Source of the DNA: Reticulitermes speratus
Lineage: Eukaryota > Arthropoda > Insecta > Blattodea > Rhinotermitidae
Assembly: GCA_021186555.1 (NCBI GenBank)
Contig: JAJKFL010000005.1
Coordinates: 43,395,635-43,459,634, forward strand
Length of the DNA: 64,000 nt
Direction: 5' to 3'
Shown here: one piece after another, positions 55,585 to 64,000 of the stretch
Numbering within the stretch: the first letter of the stretch is position 1
How the letters are laid out: every line of letters begins with the position of its first letter
Program-made: the position numbers and the translations under genes
Notes under the pieces: generated by a model
What the model was told of the DNA's origin: nothing
The model's database searches: none
What the model saw: the letters and a program-made list of their open reading frames with translations, nothing else

Positions 55585-56125
55585 TCACATGCCTTTTTTT
55601 TTTTGTGGTGAAGGGCCCCTCAGCAGATGCTTCGGACGCACCGCAGCCTTGAAGCTTACTGTGCAACCCTGTGATGAAGATGATTAGTTTTTTCGTTTTT
55701 CCTTGTAATGGAGCACCGGTGGAATTAAAATGACAGGGGAAAACCGAAGTACTCGGAGAAAAACCTGTCCCAGTGCCACTTTGTCCACCACAAATCCCAC
55801 ATGGACTGACCGGGGATTTTTTTTTTTTTTTTTTTTTTTTTCTAATTCTAGGTTTTTCCCTTTGATCCATTTGTACTGTTGAAGTCCTTTTTTTTTGTCC
55901 TGCATGTCACCTTATGTTTCATGCTATCGTCCATACATCTAACACAACACAAACATCCATGCCCCGGTGGGATTCGAACCCACGATCCTAGTAAGCGAGC
56001 GGCCGAAGACCCACGCCTTAGACCGCACGGCCACTGGGATCGGCTGGGATCGAACCCGGGCCTCCGCGGTGAGAGGCCGGCGACTAACCGCCTGAGCCAT
56101 GGCACGGCTAATTGTCACATGCCTT
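55585..56125 (-). mobile_element. SINE family B with a nested chimeric SINE
   Basis: TCACATGCCTT at 55585-55595 and 56115-56125 flanks a minus-strand family B SINE. Its body is at 55596-55816 (A tail as a T run at 55593-55605) and its head at 56042-56108 (GCCGTGCCATGGCTCAGGCG, B box GGGTTCGATCCC). The element is split exactly within the B-box half by a second SINE; the bases GGGAT occur on each side of the break. Confidence 0.92.
55817..56041 (-). mobile_element. Chimeric SINE: family A head, foreign body
   Basis: Minus strand from 56041: family A head CCGATCCCAGTGGCCGTGCG, intact B box GGGTTCGAATCCCACC, GGCATGGATGTTTG, then a body starting AGATGTATGGACGATAGCAT that no other family A copy shares, with GACATGCAGGACAAAAAAAAA, ending in a 25-base A tail (T run 55817-55841). 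The normal family A body with GTCCAGAGGAGTCC is absent. The long clean tail suggests recent insertion. Confidence 0.85.
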
Positions 56126-56430
56126 ACTACAATGGTTCATTACCTACCGCCACCAAACCGAAGGCTAAAATTATGTTCACATGGCCGCGATATGTTATTT
56201 ATTCTATGTTTTACAAAAATATTACCCTAACAAACGTTTCACACTTTCCCAAGACCTGATATTATACATGATTTTAGGGGTCAAAGAAAATAATGTCAAT
56301 TCCACTCTTGGTTCGCCAGTTGGCCATGTTGTTACTACCGAGTGTAAGAAATTAAAATGCATGAATTTTGGTTGTCCTTCAAAGGCATAATGTTCGCGCA
56401 AAGTTTCGTGAAAATGTGTCACACTATTCA

Positions 56431-56965
56431 AAGGCGAGACACTCAGACAGCACGGTGATCTCATAAGGGGTAGGCACGTATAATGTAAGACGGAACGTAG
56501 TTTGAGCAGACGTTTTGTACAAAAGTTTACAGCGGAAGCATTCACGAACAATGCAGTGCGATAAATTAATTAGCCGCCTAGTAAACTAGTTACCTATCAA
56601 ACTAATTTACTAGTTGCAGATGGGAAAGTAATACTTAAAATGATGGATCACACGTTATTTAACGACGCAGTATCAGAAGCAGATGTTATTTAGCACTGAA
56701 AAATATGAGAAGACGATCGTGTTCGGCGAAGATGAAAACAAAGCCGATGAAGTGGTCGTGTCCTATTTCAAGGTGCTGTCCATAGCATTCTTCATAAAGG
56801 ACTGAGGGAAACCACAAACCCCATCAGTCACGATAGCAAGGCCCAGATTCAAACCGAATACATCTCGAATACACGTTTCAATACGTCACTAATATATCAG
56901 CTTGTTCCATATCCAAGACGAGGATGGAGCAGAGTCATTCCCGATACGCTGACAGTCCTTAATTT
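56431..56965. other. Unassigned sequence
   Basis: No feature recognised. Confidence 0.4.
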
Positions 56966-56971
56966 GATAAA

Positions 56972-57255
56972 GGCTAGAAGAAGGTTTCCCAACCTTTCTT
57001 TCATGGAGAAACTCCTACAATAATTTTTCATATCGCGAGGAACTCCTACTTATGAAAACGTTTCCAGGCCAGAAAACAAACAGGCAGTTGGTAGCACATG
57101 GAGATTACTCCAGTATTGCCAGTTACCGGAAAATAATTCCCGCGATGTTTCGAGGGGATTTTTCGTGGTACTTAAAAATTTTTATGTACCGATTCCACAA
57201 TTTCTCGCGGAACACCTAACGATGTTCTTTAGAACCCTGGTTGGGAAACACAGCA
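56972..57255. mobile_element. hAT-like MITE
   Basis: GTTTCCCAACC near 56985 and GGTTGGGAAAC near 57238-57248 are inverted. Internal ATATCGCGAGGAACTCCTAC and TTTCTCGCGGAACACCTAAC are also inverted relatives. Its size and the CCCAACC-type ends fit a hAT MITE. The outermost bases and duplication are unclear. Confidence 0.68.
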
Positions 57256-57465
57256 CTGGGCAGGTGAGTTGTCAACGCAGCGGCTGATTTATCCCCGGGT
57301 AATGTGCCCCCGGTACCCATTGAATAGGAGGCTGAGTGTGTCAGTGTCGGTTTGGACGCTTTGAAGAAGAGAACAATCTTGTTTCCTCTGCCGGATATCA
57401 AACCACGAATCCTCAGACGTCCTGCCCATAGCCTAGTCATTATACTGACTACAGTATCTTGCTTC
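57256..57465 (-). mobile_element. SINE family C, 3'-truncated
   Basis: Minus strand: TGTAGTCAGTATAATGACTA head, decayed B box (CGTGGTTTGATATCC), body GGTACCGGGGGCACATTACC. It is cut off at the MITE boundary near 57255. Confidence 0.75.
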
Positions 57466-57560
57466 ATAGCTCCACATACCCTCTTTAACACACTGTTCTC
57501 AAACACCTTCAATAGAATTCTTACATTAAGATGAAAGACCGAGTTTCACACCTATAACAA
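57466..57560 (-). pseudogene. LINE scrap
   Basis: The minus strand reads KVFENSVLKRVCGAMKQD, equivalent to [16 protein letters not shown] of 7303. Fewer than 100 bases remain. Confidence 0.7.
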
Positions 57561-57868
57561 AAAGCATGTAAAACTAATACGTAGCTGTTCATGTTTTTGG
57601 TATTATACTGCCACTGACATAACTATATAGATATGTAGTTAGGCTTTCTAATAAATAAACTTACACGGTCAATATTGTATGGTATAAAACAGAACTACGA
57701 GTACATTTGACGGGTAACGTCACTAATAATCATAGGGGGCCTACAGTTATCTAGTCCTGGGGGGTGGGACGAGAGCTTATCTACGCCAAAGATATAAATG
57801 TTAAAAGCCGGGTACAAAAAGTGTGAATTTTGCGCGGATTTTGGGGGAGGGGGCAATATAGAAGTAAT
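57561..57868. other. Unassigned sequence
   Basis: No feature recognised. Confidence 0.4.
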
Positions 57869-58179
57869 TTCGTTGCTGCAAAATGTCACGTTGTATTCAC
57901 CGTGCATCTTGTTAACTAATTAAAAGTTTTATTAGACCAACATGTGCACTATAATCTTATAAGCAAGTCAATCACCCCTACATATGTTTCGGCCTATAAC
58001 AGGCCATCCTCAGAAGGTCAAAGTTTTTTACATAGACTTTACATCTCTTGTTCAATTTTAAAAATCTTTGACCCCCTGAGGATGGCCTGTTATAGACCGA
58101 AACATATGTAGGGGTGATCGACTTGCTTATAAGAATATAGTGCACATGTTGGTCTAATAAAACTTTTAATTCGTTGCTG
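57869..58179. mobile_element. Foldback element with 10-bp duplications
   Basis: TTCGTTGCTG at 57869-57878 and 58170-58179. A tail of about 39 bases (57879-57917, with TTCACCGTGCAT) precedes a left arm from 57918; the right arm ends at 58171. Minus-strand motif: CTGAGGA (58013-58007), T, GGCC-TGTTATA-GGCC, GAA then ACATATGT then A. Plus-strand copy: CTGAGGA (58076-58082) to GAAACATATGTA (58099-58110), hairpin with one mismatch. Both cores are essentially complete. Confidence 0.9.
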
Positions 58180-58571
58180 AATTTCTTTAATGCACCAAGC
58201 AGCACAGAGATGCCCGAAGATTTCCACAATCCACGCGCAGCAGGCTGCAGAGAGTTGCAACTCTTATCTTGGTGCAGCTCAAATCATGTGTACTGACCCA
58301 CAACCGCAGTATCGTAACTTGCAACATTGTATCACAAATCGCACAAAACTGTTACACTGTAACAATTACAAAAATTGCAAGAGTGACGCAAGTTGCAGTA
58401 TTACTCTCTCAATGCTATGTGATTTTTACAATAGATGGAACTTCGATATGCTGCTTCATTTTCTGGAGGTTCCACGTTAGAATCTCTACTTCAAGCTGGA
58501 CTATCCACAGCATTTTCGTGATTCTTTTCAGACTCTCGAGACCAAATCTGGGGCAGTGTTTTAAAACAACC
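58180..58571. other. Unassigned sequence
   Basis: No gene recognised; two overlapping plus-strand frames (58190-58480, 58269-58739) have no known motif and the second runs into a repeat. Confidence 0.4.
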
Positions 58572-58718
58572 AATACCGTATCTGAGATCTGCGCTCTTCT
58601 AAGATATTATGCGGCGTCGTGTGGTAATTGTTTACCGACGTTTCGGGACAACGTATCGGTCCCATCTTCAAGGGTCAAGAGTCCGAGGAAGCCTAAAATC
58701 AAGATTAATACCTTATCT
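58572..58718 (-). mobile_element. Single-arm element, 12-bp duplications
   Basis: AATACCGTATCT (58572-58583) and AATACCTTATCT (58707-58718), one mismatch, flank 123 bp. The arm starts GAGATCTGCGCT and matches 25343-25432; the second arm is missing. A tail AGGAAGCCTAAAATCAAG lies on the right, the inverse of the tail at 25313. The minus strand holds CTTGAAGA, T, GGGAC-CGATACGTT-GTCCC, GAAACGTC (58640 region): perfect hairpin, palindrome ACGT and C intact. Confidence 0.85.
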
Positions 58719-58920
58719 TTCCACACCCTTCACATTTAATCAGATATAATCATTGCGCCATAGAATGCTATATAACGTATATACATGAAAAAACATCTTT
58801 CAATAAATAAAAATACAAACAACGTTCCCGGATGATCATTCTCGCATGATAGCATCGAAAGAGAAATGACATGAGTTTAAACGGGTGCAGGACGAATTTG
58901 CTGTGTTGCATTTCAGGAAA

Positions 58921-59237
58921 ACTATTTGTACCAATGTATGTTTATTTAACTCTTCAATAACAACAACACACAATTACACACGTCATCTTGGCGACTAGTT
59001 TCGGCTCCGGAAATGAGCCATCATCAGGCCACTAACAAGAACTATAAAATAGAAATCTCTGCATACACTTTATAGTTCTTGTTAGCGGTCTGATTATGGC
59101 TCATTTCCGGAGCCGAAACTAGTCACCAAGATAACGTGTGTAATACAGCTTGTTGTGTGCCACTGAAGAGTTAAATAAACATACATATGTGATTAATACA
59201 CTAAGGGGGATGTTCTACATCAAGACTACTATTTGTA
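58921..59237. mobile_element. Foldback element with 10-bp duplications
   Basis: ACTATTTGTA at 58921-58930 and 59228-59237. Left arm from about 58934, right arm to about 59186, tail of about 41 bases on the right (59187-59227). Minus-strand motif of the left arm is the best match in the window: CTGATGA (59027-59021), T, GGCTC-ATTTCCG-GAGCC, GAA, ACTAGT, C (58994-58993 region). Bases beyond can pair as GGC/GCC for a stem I. The right-arm copy reads CTGATTA, one core change. Confidence 0.9.
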
Positions 59238-59755
59238 GTAAGGTAAGTACTTTATACGGTTAATACGAATCACGCGTCAGCTTCTTCCAACAAACTTTAA
59301 TGCAGATTTACCACATTAAATGCCATTACAATCAATGAAACTATTTTTAAATTAAAACGTAAAGAACAGGGGGGGGGATGTCTGCTAGTATTTCTTTATT
59401 ACATACCCTGAATAGAAACATTTGTAGTTGAACATTCGATTTAACGTTACATTATTATGCAATATCCTTATGCCTATCCGAAACAAATGTTAGAGCAAGA
59501 ATGATTATCTTTACGACTGAAGGCAATATGTGCATAAGTTTCGACATAATGATGGAAAATCCCGCTTCATATCAGGATTTTGAAGCGGCATCTATGACTT
59601 GCATAAGGTTTTAATTATTCTACTCAGTTCTGTATGGCCAATGCCGAGGCAAACTATTAAATTACGCTATTGGCTTATCTTGCATTCTTAACGGTGAATA
59701 AATTATATAGTTAATAATGTAAACTTGAATACATACACATAAAGTTACAAGCTGT
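59238..59755. other. Unassigned sequence
   Basis: No feature recognised; G run at 59370-59378. Confidence 0.4.
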
Positions 59756-59759
59756 AGAG

Positions 59760-60120
59760 CAACTAAATCGTGGATAAAAGGAGAGAAACCAAGTACAGTA
59801 ATGAATAAACCAACTAAAGGCAAAATAAATCTGAAGAAAGGAAACAGATAAGAAATGAGAATAGAAGCAAACAACGCGATGAATTGTAATGTAAACGTAA
59901 AATTTGAAACAAACGAGTGACGGAATAAACAAACCAAAATTAAATTAAGCTTATACATGAAGAAATAAAGCAAGAAAGAAAGGAAAAAAAGAAAAGCACC
60001 GGATAATGAAATACATATAGCAAGAAAATCAAATCTGGAGAAAAAAGTTAGAAGGAGGGAAAGAAACCACAGAAATAAGGAAAGAGAGAGAGGAAATGCG
60101 AACGAAGAGGGACAGCGATG
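59760..60120. repeat. Degenerate A/G-rich tract
   Basis: Irregular AAGAAAGAAAGG, GAAATAAAG words on the plus strand. The 184-codon minus-strand frame (59662-60216), rich in Phe, Leu and Ser, follows from this composition and is not a credible membrane protein. Confidence 0.75.
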
Positions 60121-60445
60121 ACTAGCGGAATGAATGTAAAAGCTACTTTCCAGGGCAGTGAGTAGGCCTACTGACAGCATGTCCAGCTTGTTGTGACATG
60201 TGCCGTTCTTCCACATATATGTCTCACATGTGTAACATTTTTCATCAATTCTCTCACATACATTACAAAGTCTTCATATGTGGTGTGTTTGTTTGCCGGG
60301 GTGTGCACTTCAGGATACAGGGACCACTTGGCAATTCACAGACTGTAGCACGGGACTCGTGTGTGCTATCTCCCGCACATGTTCAAGGGCAAAACGCGCT
60401 GATTTTTAGTTCCCAGTATCACGGCCTTCGATCGCAGAGGGCGGC
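60121..60445. other. Unassigned sequence
   Basis: No feature recognised apart from TAGGCCTA at 60163-60170. Confidence 0.4.
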
Positions 60446-60720
60446 GTGACTCAACGTGAGGGACAAATGGGTTCGAGCAGTCGAGCTGTGCGCTCCGAGT
60501 TCGATTCCACAAGTAGCTCATCATGTGTGGGCCCTCTTGCTTCGCATTCCGGACCAAGCTGCTTGGAGACGCGTATCTTTCTAGACTTGTTCGAGAGGCA
60601 TGAGTTTCGAATCTCGGTCAGGTTGTTGGTTGTACTGATAATTTCGTGGCTTTCCTCGGGTTATCCACGCAAATTCCGGAATATGTAATACCCATGATAA
60701 TAGGGCACTAAATAGACTTT
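60446..60720 (+). repeat. Possible SINE relic
   Basis: GAGTTCGATTCCACAAGTAG (near 60498) is B-box-like and is followed by a body with GAGTTTCGAATCTCGGTCAG and GTGGCTTTCCTCGGGTTATCC. I see no second copy in the window, so this is tentative. Confidence 0.4.
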
Positions 60721-60955
60721 ATTTAAGTAGCATTGGAGAATACTGCCTACCGACACATCTTTTAATCACAACACATAAACACAACTGTTGACAGGAGTAA
60801 TAACGTGGCCATTACGCCACACAAATGAACATGTACTGCCACAACAACCAGCAAAACCACGATCACCTGTCATATACTATATTACACCACAACCAGTAAG
60901 ATCAGTTATCACCGCAACACCAATCCATATAATTAAAACCACAAATATCATCGTC

Positions 60956-61137
60956 ATTATCACCAGGTGTGCGCGAATTCTCAAAGAATCTAGGGTCGAC
61001 CTCAAAACTCTAGGAGCAAGAAGCGTGGTTTTAAACAGGTTCCATATTGCGAACTCATAAACATTAGGCGCCACCGTACAAAAAATTAGTAGCTCGTGCA
61101 ACCTGGGGCCCGTGATTTGCTCACCCCTGATCACCAC
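60956..61137 (+). mobile_element. hAT-like MITE
   Basis: Ends CAGGTGTGCGCGAA (60964) and TTTGCTCACCCCTG (to 61129). Flanks ATTATCAC and ATCACCAC match at 6 of 8 bases. The interior (AACAGGTTCCATATTGCGAA, CACCGTACAAAAAATTAG) matches 31223-31576 in reverse and 61429-61576 directly. Confidence 0.78.
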
Positions 61138-61428
61138 CACCACAGCCATTATCATCACAGTCGTTGTCACCGTTCAAGGAGTCGGCATACACAGCGAACC
61201 CGCTACAGGCATTGGCATCTGTATGTTCAGCAATGAGAATGTAAAAGGTGACCTCTTACAATGAGAGAAAATCTAGACTTTTTCCGAAAAAAAAGACAGC
61301 AAAAAAAAATATGGGGTCTTAAGGGATATTGGTGGATAATGTTACGTACCGAGAAAATTCGGCTCTCAGGTATTTTTATCTTTCAATGAGCTGCTTACGT
61401 AGCCTGTATTAAAATAATAAATTATATC
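61138..61428. other. Unassigned sequence
   Basis: CAC-rich simple sequence near 61131-61145; otherwise nothing recognised. Confidence 0.4.
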
Positions 61429-61576
61429 AGGGTTCCAAAAGTTTCCCAAAAATCTAGGAGCCACTTCCAAATTCCAGGCGCCAGAAGGGTGAAATTAAGC
61501 AAGTTCCATGCTGAGAACCCACATATATTAGACGCTGCAGTACAAAATGTAGTCGCCCGGGATTTGTGTACCCACT
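61429..61576 (+). mobile_element. hAT-like MITE, diverged copy
   Basis: CAGGGTTCCAAAAG, then AAAATCTAGGAGCCACTTCC, GCAAGTTCCATGCTGAGAAC, GCAGTACAAAATGTAG and a worn right end GATTTGTGTACCCACT. Same family as 60964-61129, about 300 bases away. Confidence 0.72.
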
Positions 61577-62720
61577 AAGTATAAAACTTCATCGAGAAAT
61601 GTTCTTGAAATAGCGAAATAGAGATTAAATAATGAAACGTTCATACTAGTATTATAACAAAAGCAAGGCGCCTGTTCTTCTTCCGTTCTTTTCTTTAAAC
61701 AAGCGTACCGAAATAATAAACTTGCTTATTTATTGTAACAGTCTTAGCAATACGCATCACCTTTGACCAGTTTTATAATATTTGCTGCTGTGGCGCCTCG
61801 TAGTTATCACGTCATGCATTAAGCATTTGACAATCAACGACAAAGGGATAAAAATAGATCGCTTTTATGCATAGTAAAATAAGTACGGTTGCCTAGCAAC
61901 CACAAAAGAGACGGATACATGGAGACAACCGGAAAAAGTAAAAGGTTTTTTATTTAAGAAGATTGGCCTTTTTCATTTTGCGTCTCAATTAACCTCCAAG
62001 GTAATCCCAGAACTTCACGCTGTCCTTTCTCAATGGACAGTTATTTGAAACAGCAAGAAGGTTGCTGTTAAGTCGCGAACATTCTGCTTTCTGCTTTATG
62101 GGGGTGAAATAAGATAAGTCTGGAGTAACCTTGCCTCTACAAAATATTCCACGGAACTTTACAAGGTCAAGGGCATGATGTTTTCCCCCTAGGGAGATAA
62201 TTCCATGCGTTCCCTAAGGAGAGGGAGATGAAGAGGGGGAAAGGGGAGATTACGCAAACTATCGCGAGTCAGTTCTTGGCGATTGTGTTTTATCGATTGC
62301 GATGAGATGGTTCAACTTTGCAGTTTACAGAAGGGTGCATGTCAGCACAGGGAAGCAGCTGACTGTCAGCGTGCCTCAACACAATGATTTTCTCTGACAC
62401 TTCCAACGATGCTGCGATATTTCCTACAACACGGCAAAATTGATCGCTATAAACTCACAAAATTGTTTCCAAATTTAGCAACAGTAATTATTTGAATGAG
62501 AAATAGTGGCATTAAACTAAACAAAAAGAAGATGAGGGTGAGACACTGTACAGAGTTGATTCTTGGTTGCACTCATTAGCGGGCTTTAACATTCGCGACG
62601 TTAAATTTTCGCGATGTTACCAGAAAAATGACTAAACTACAATAATAAGTTTAAGAGCGTGCTTGATTAGACAATGTATAATTATTTAAAAGTCGCATTA
62701 GGATCTAAAATGTGGAGAAA
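61577..62720. other. Unassigned sequence
   Basis: No gene recognised in about 1.1 kb. Confidence 0.42.
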
Positions 62721-62724
62721 AATT

Positions 62725-62895
62725 TCCCTGGCTAGTCAAGACATTACCCGTATTTTATGGAACCCGATGGTTCATTACCGCATTCACAATAGCCCGCCAC
62801 CGGTCCTTATCCTGAGCCAGAAGTCCACATCCCCCATCCCACTTTGCAAGATCCATTTTAACATTATCCTCGCATATATGCCTGAGTATAACTTA
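62725..62895 (-). pseudogene. LINE 3' fragment, left half of a head-to-head pair
   Basis: CTGGCTAGTCAAGACATTAC, ATTTTATGGAACCCGATGGT, TCCTTATCCTGAGCCAGAAG and TTTTAACATTATCCTCGCAT: LINE 3' end on the minus strand, cut at about 62895. Confidence 0.8.
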
Positions 62896-63190
62896 CCAAA
62901 TACAATTAGGGTGATCAGATCCAGAAGCCGAGCTGTATGGACAGATAATCTTTCATACAATATTTGAATTAGGCAGCCTGAAGGGGAAATGCTACTTGGG
63001 AGATACAGATGGAAACATAATATTAAAATTAAGATAACATTAAGATATCGTAAGAAAGCAGACTGTGAAGGTGTGGGCTGGAATGAACAGGATCAAGACC
63101 AGAACCCAGTGGTGGGTTCTTGTGCACATGTCAATCGACCTTCAGAGTCCCAAAATAGACGAATTTACTAACTACATAAGCGCCTATCAG
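62896..63190 (+). pseudogene. LINE tail fragment, right half of the pair
   Basis: Plus strand: PNTIRVIRSRSRAVW (from about 62898) equals the [15 protein letters not shown] region of 7303. Then ACATAATATTAAAATTAAGA and GTGCACATGTCAATCGACCTT-type 3' sequence to about 63190. It faces away from 62725-62895, and both retain their own 3' parts. Confidence 0.75.
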
Positions 63191-63239
63191 CTTCTCTAGA
63201 TGGATATTGGTTCTGTAATCTTAAAATTGGTCACAACGA

Positions 63240-63480
63240 TGAAGGGTAACAGGAAGGAGAAGGGTAAGAAAAATAAAAATAAAATGAAAGGGGAGAAGAA
63301 TTGGAGGAAGATGGAACAGCACAAGGAGAAATAAGAGCAGTAGAAAGAAGAACATGTAAAAGGAGAAGGAGGAATAAGAAAAATATATGCAAGAAATTGG
63401 AAAAAGTTTTGAAATACGAGAATTACGAAGAAAATGGTAAAGGAGAAAGAAAGGGAAAAGGTGTAAAATTAGATAAAGGA
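63240..63480. repeat. Degenerate polypurine tract
   Basis: A/G-rich plus strand (GGAGAAGG, AAGGAGAA words) like 376-720. The Lys/Glu/Arg-rich frame on the plus strand and Phe/Leu-rich frame on the minus strand are composition artefacts. Confidence 0.85.
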
Positions 63481-64000
63481 CAGAAGACAAAAATAGAATT
63501 ATTGTCTTTTTATACCATCTCCTTTCCTTCATATTCAGAAAACCACTTCATAAAAAAAAACGGTTCGTGCTGGTGATTGGTTTGAAAGATCTGTAACACA
63601 TGGAGTTGGTAAATTAAAGTAGAGAAGTGAAGACAACCTAAGCGGCACATGAAGCAGCACAAGTGTACTGAAGCCCCGGGTTAAGCGGATTGCAGCTACT
63701 CGTGTCCGGGTCGAGAGGGTCACTGTTTTGTTTACAGGCGAGCAACTCGAGCGATCTCATGGGGCTCAGCAAGAATTTACACGTGTGACGATTGATGATT
63801 GAATCTTGTGTCATTTAAAGACGGTGCTTCTTAGTCATGGATCACGCTGTGCGGGGAGGGGAGATGGGAGTCACAATATGTAGGTCACGAATGTACCCCA
63901 CTCTCCCCACGGTCATTGTCATGGACTGTAGTAAACCACAATAAAACGTCGGTCATTATAGTCAGCAGCCACTCAGGGAATTGAACTGGGTACGTCGCGA
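63481..64000. other. Unassigned window end
   Basis: No gene recognised. Confidence 0.45.

Larger units (their letters stand above)
55470..56430 (+). repeat. Repeat family I copy, interrupted by SINEs
   Basis: Left part 55470-55595 and right part 56115-56430 are in the same order as 47610-48065. A 519-bp SINE composite with 11-bp duplications separates them, showing that the family I repeat was the older occupant. Confidence 0.7.

Noticed and set aside
59662-60216. 184-codon minus-strand frame, hydrophobic, like a membrane protein
   Set aside because: Its Phe/Leu/Ser richness comes from an A/G-rich tract on the other strand, with no motif, and the same artefact appears at 370-783, 38782-39076, 39593-39952 and 63221-63532.

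Overview
This is a eukaryotic, almost certainly insect, genomic window: AT-rich and gene-poor, crowded with short retroposons, decayed LINE fragments and MITEs. The one recognisable host gene is a large Maf transcription factor of the insect traffic jam type. The repeat vocabulary (LINE tails coding an RMRWAGHVAHMG-type motif, (GTTA)n LINE tails, tRNA-headed SINEs, the frequent octamer TAGGCCTA) looks to me like a cockroach such as Periplaneta or a close relative. That species call is an inference from memory of similar sequence, not a search.

Layout. 1-20 kb: noncoding DNA with SINEs (families I call A, B and C), 5'-truncated LINE pieces, a 7-copy 32-bp tandem array whose units carry MEF2-like sites, and polypurine tracts. 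20.27-23.46 kb: a CpG-rich promoter, a single-exon Maf coding region (20412-21623, plus strand) and a probable 3' UTR. From about 19.9 to 23.7 kb I see no transposon, which contrasts with everything around it. 23.7-64 kb: a dense field of SINEs, LINE fragments, hAT-like and Tc/mariner-like MITEs and several nests in which the insertion order can be read.

The most interesting structure is a set of small elements (about 120-320 bp) around 8.7, 25.4, 31.3, 45.0, 58.0, 58.6 and 59.1 kb. Each has matching 10-13 bp direct repeats at its ends, one or two arms in inverted orientation, and a one-sided tail of about 20-41 nt. They and several relatives contain CTGANGA, one extra T, a hairpin, then GAA followed by a short self-complementary word such as ACGT, ACCGGT, ACTAGT or ACATATGT. 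This resembles a minimal hammerhead ribozyme with a palindromic stem III, and the architecture fits Penelope-like retroelement debris. Self-cleavage is not shown here; it is a hypothesis with specific tests.

The Maf gene shows two apparent compensating one-base frame shifts (near 20427 and 20768) in C runs, most simply explained by sequence errors. All other open frames of 60-180 codons appear to be chance or repeat-derived.
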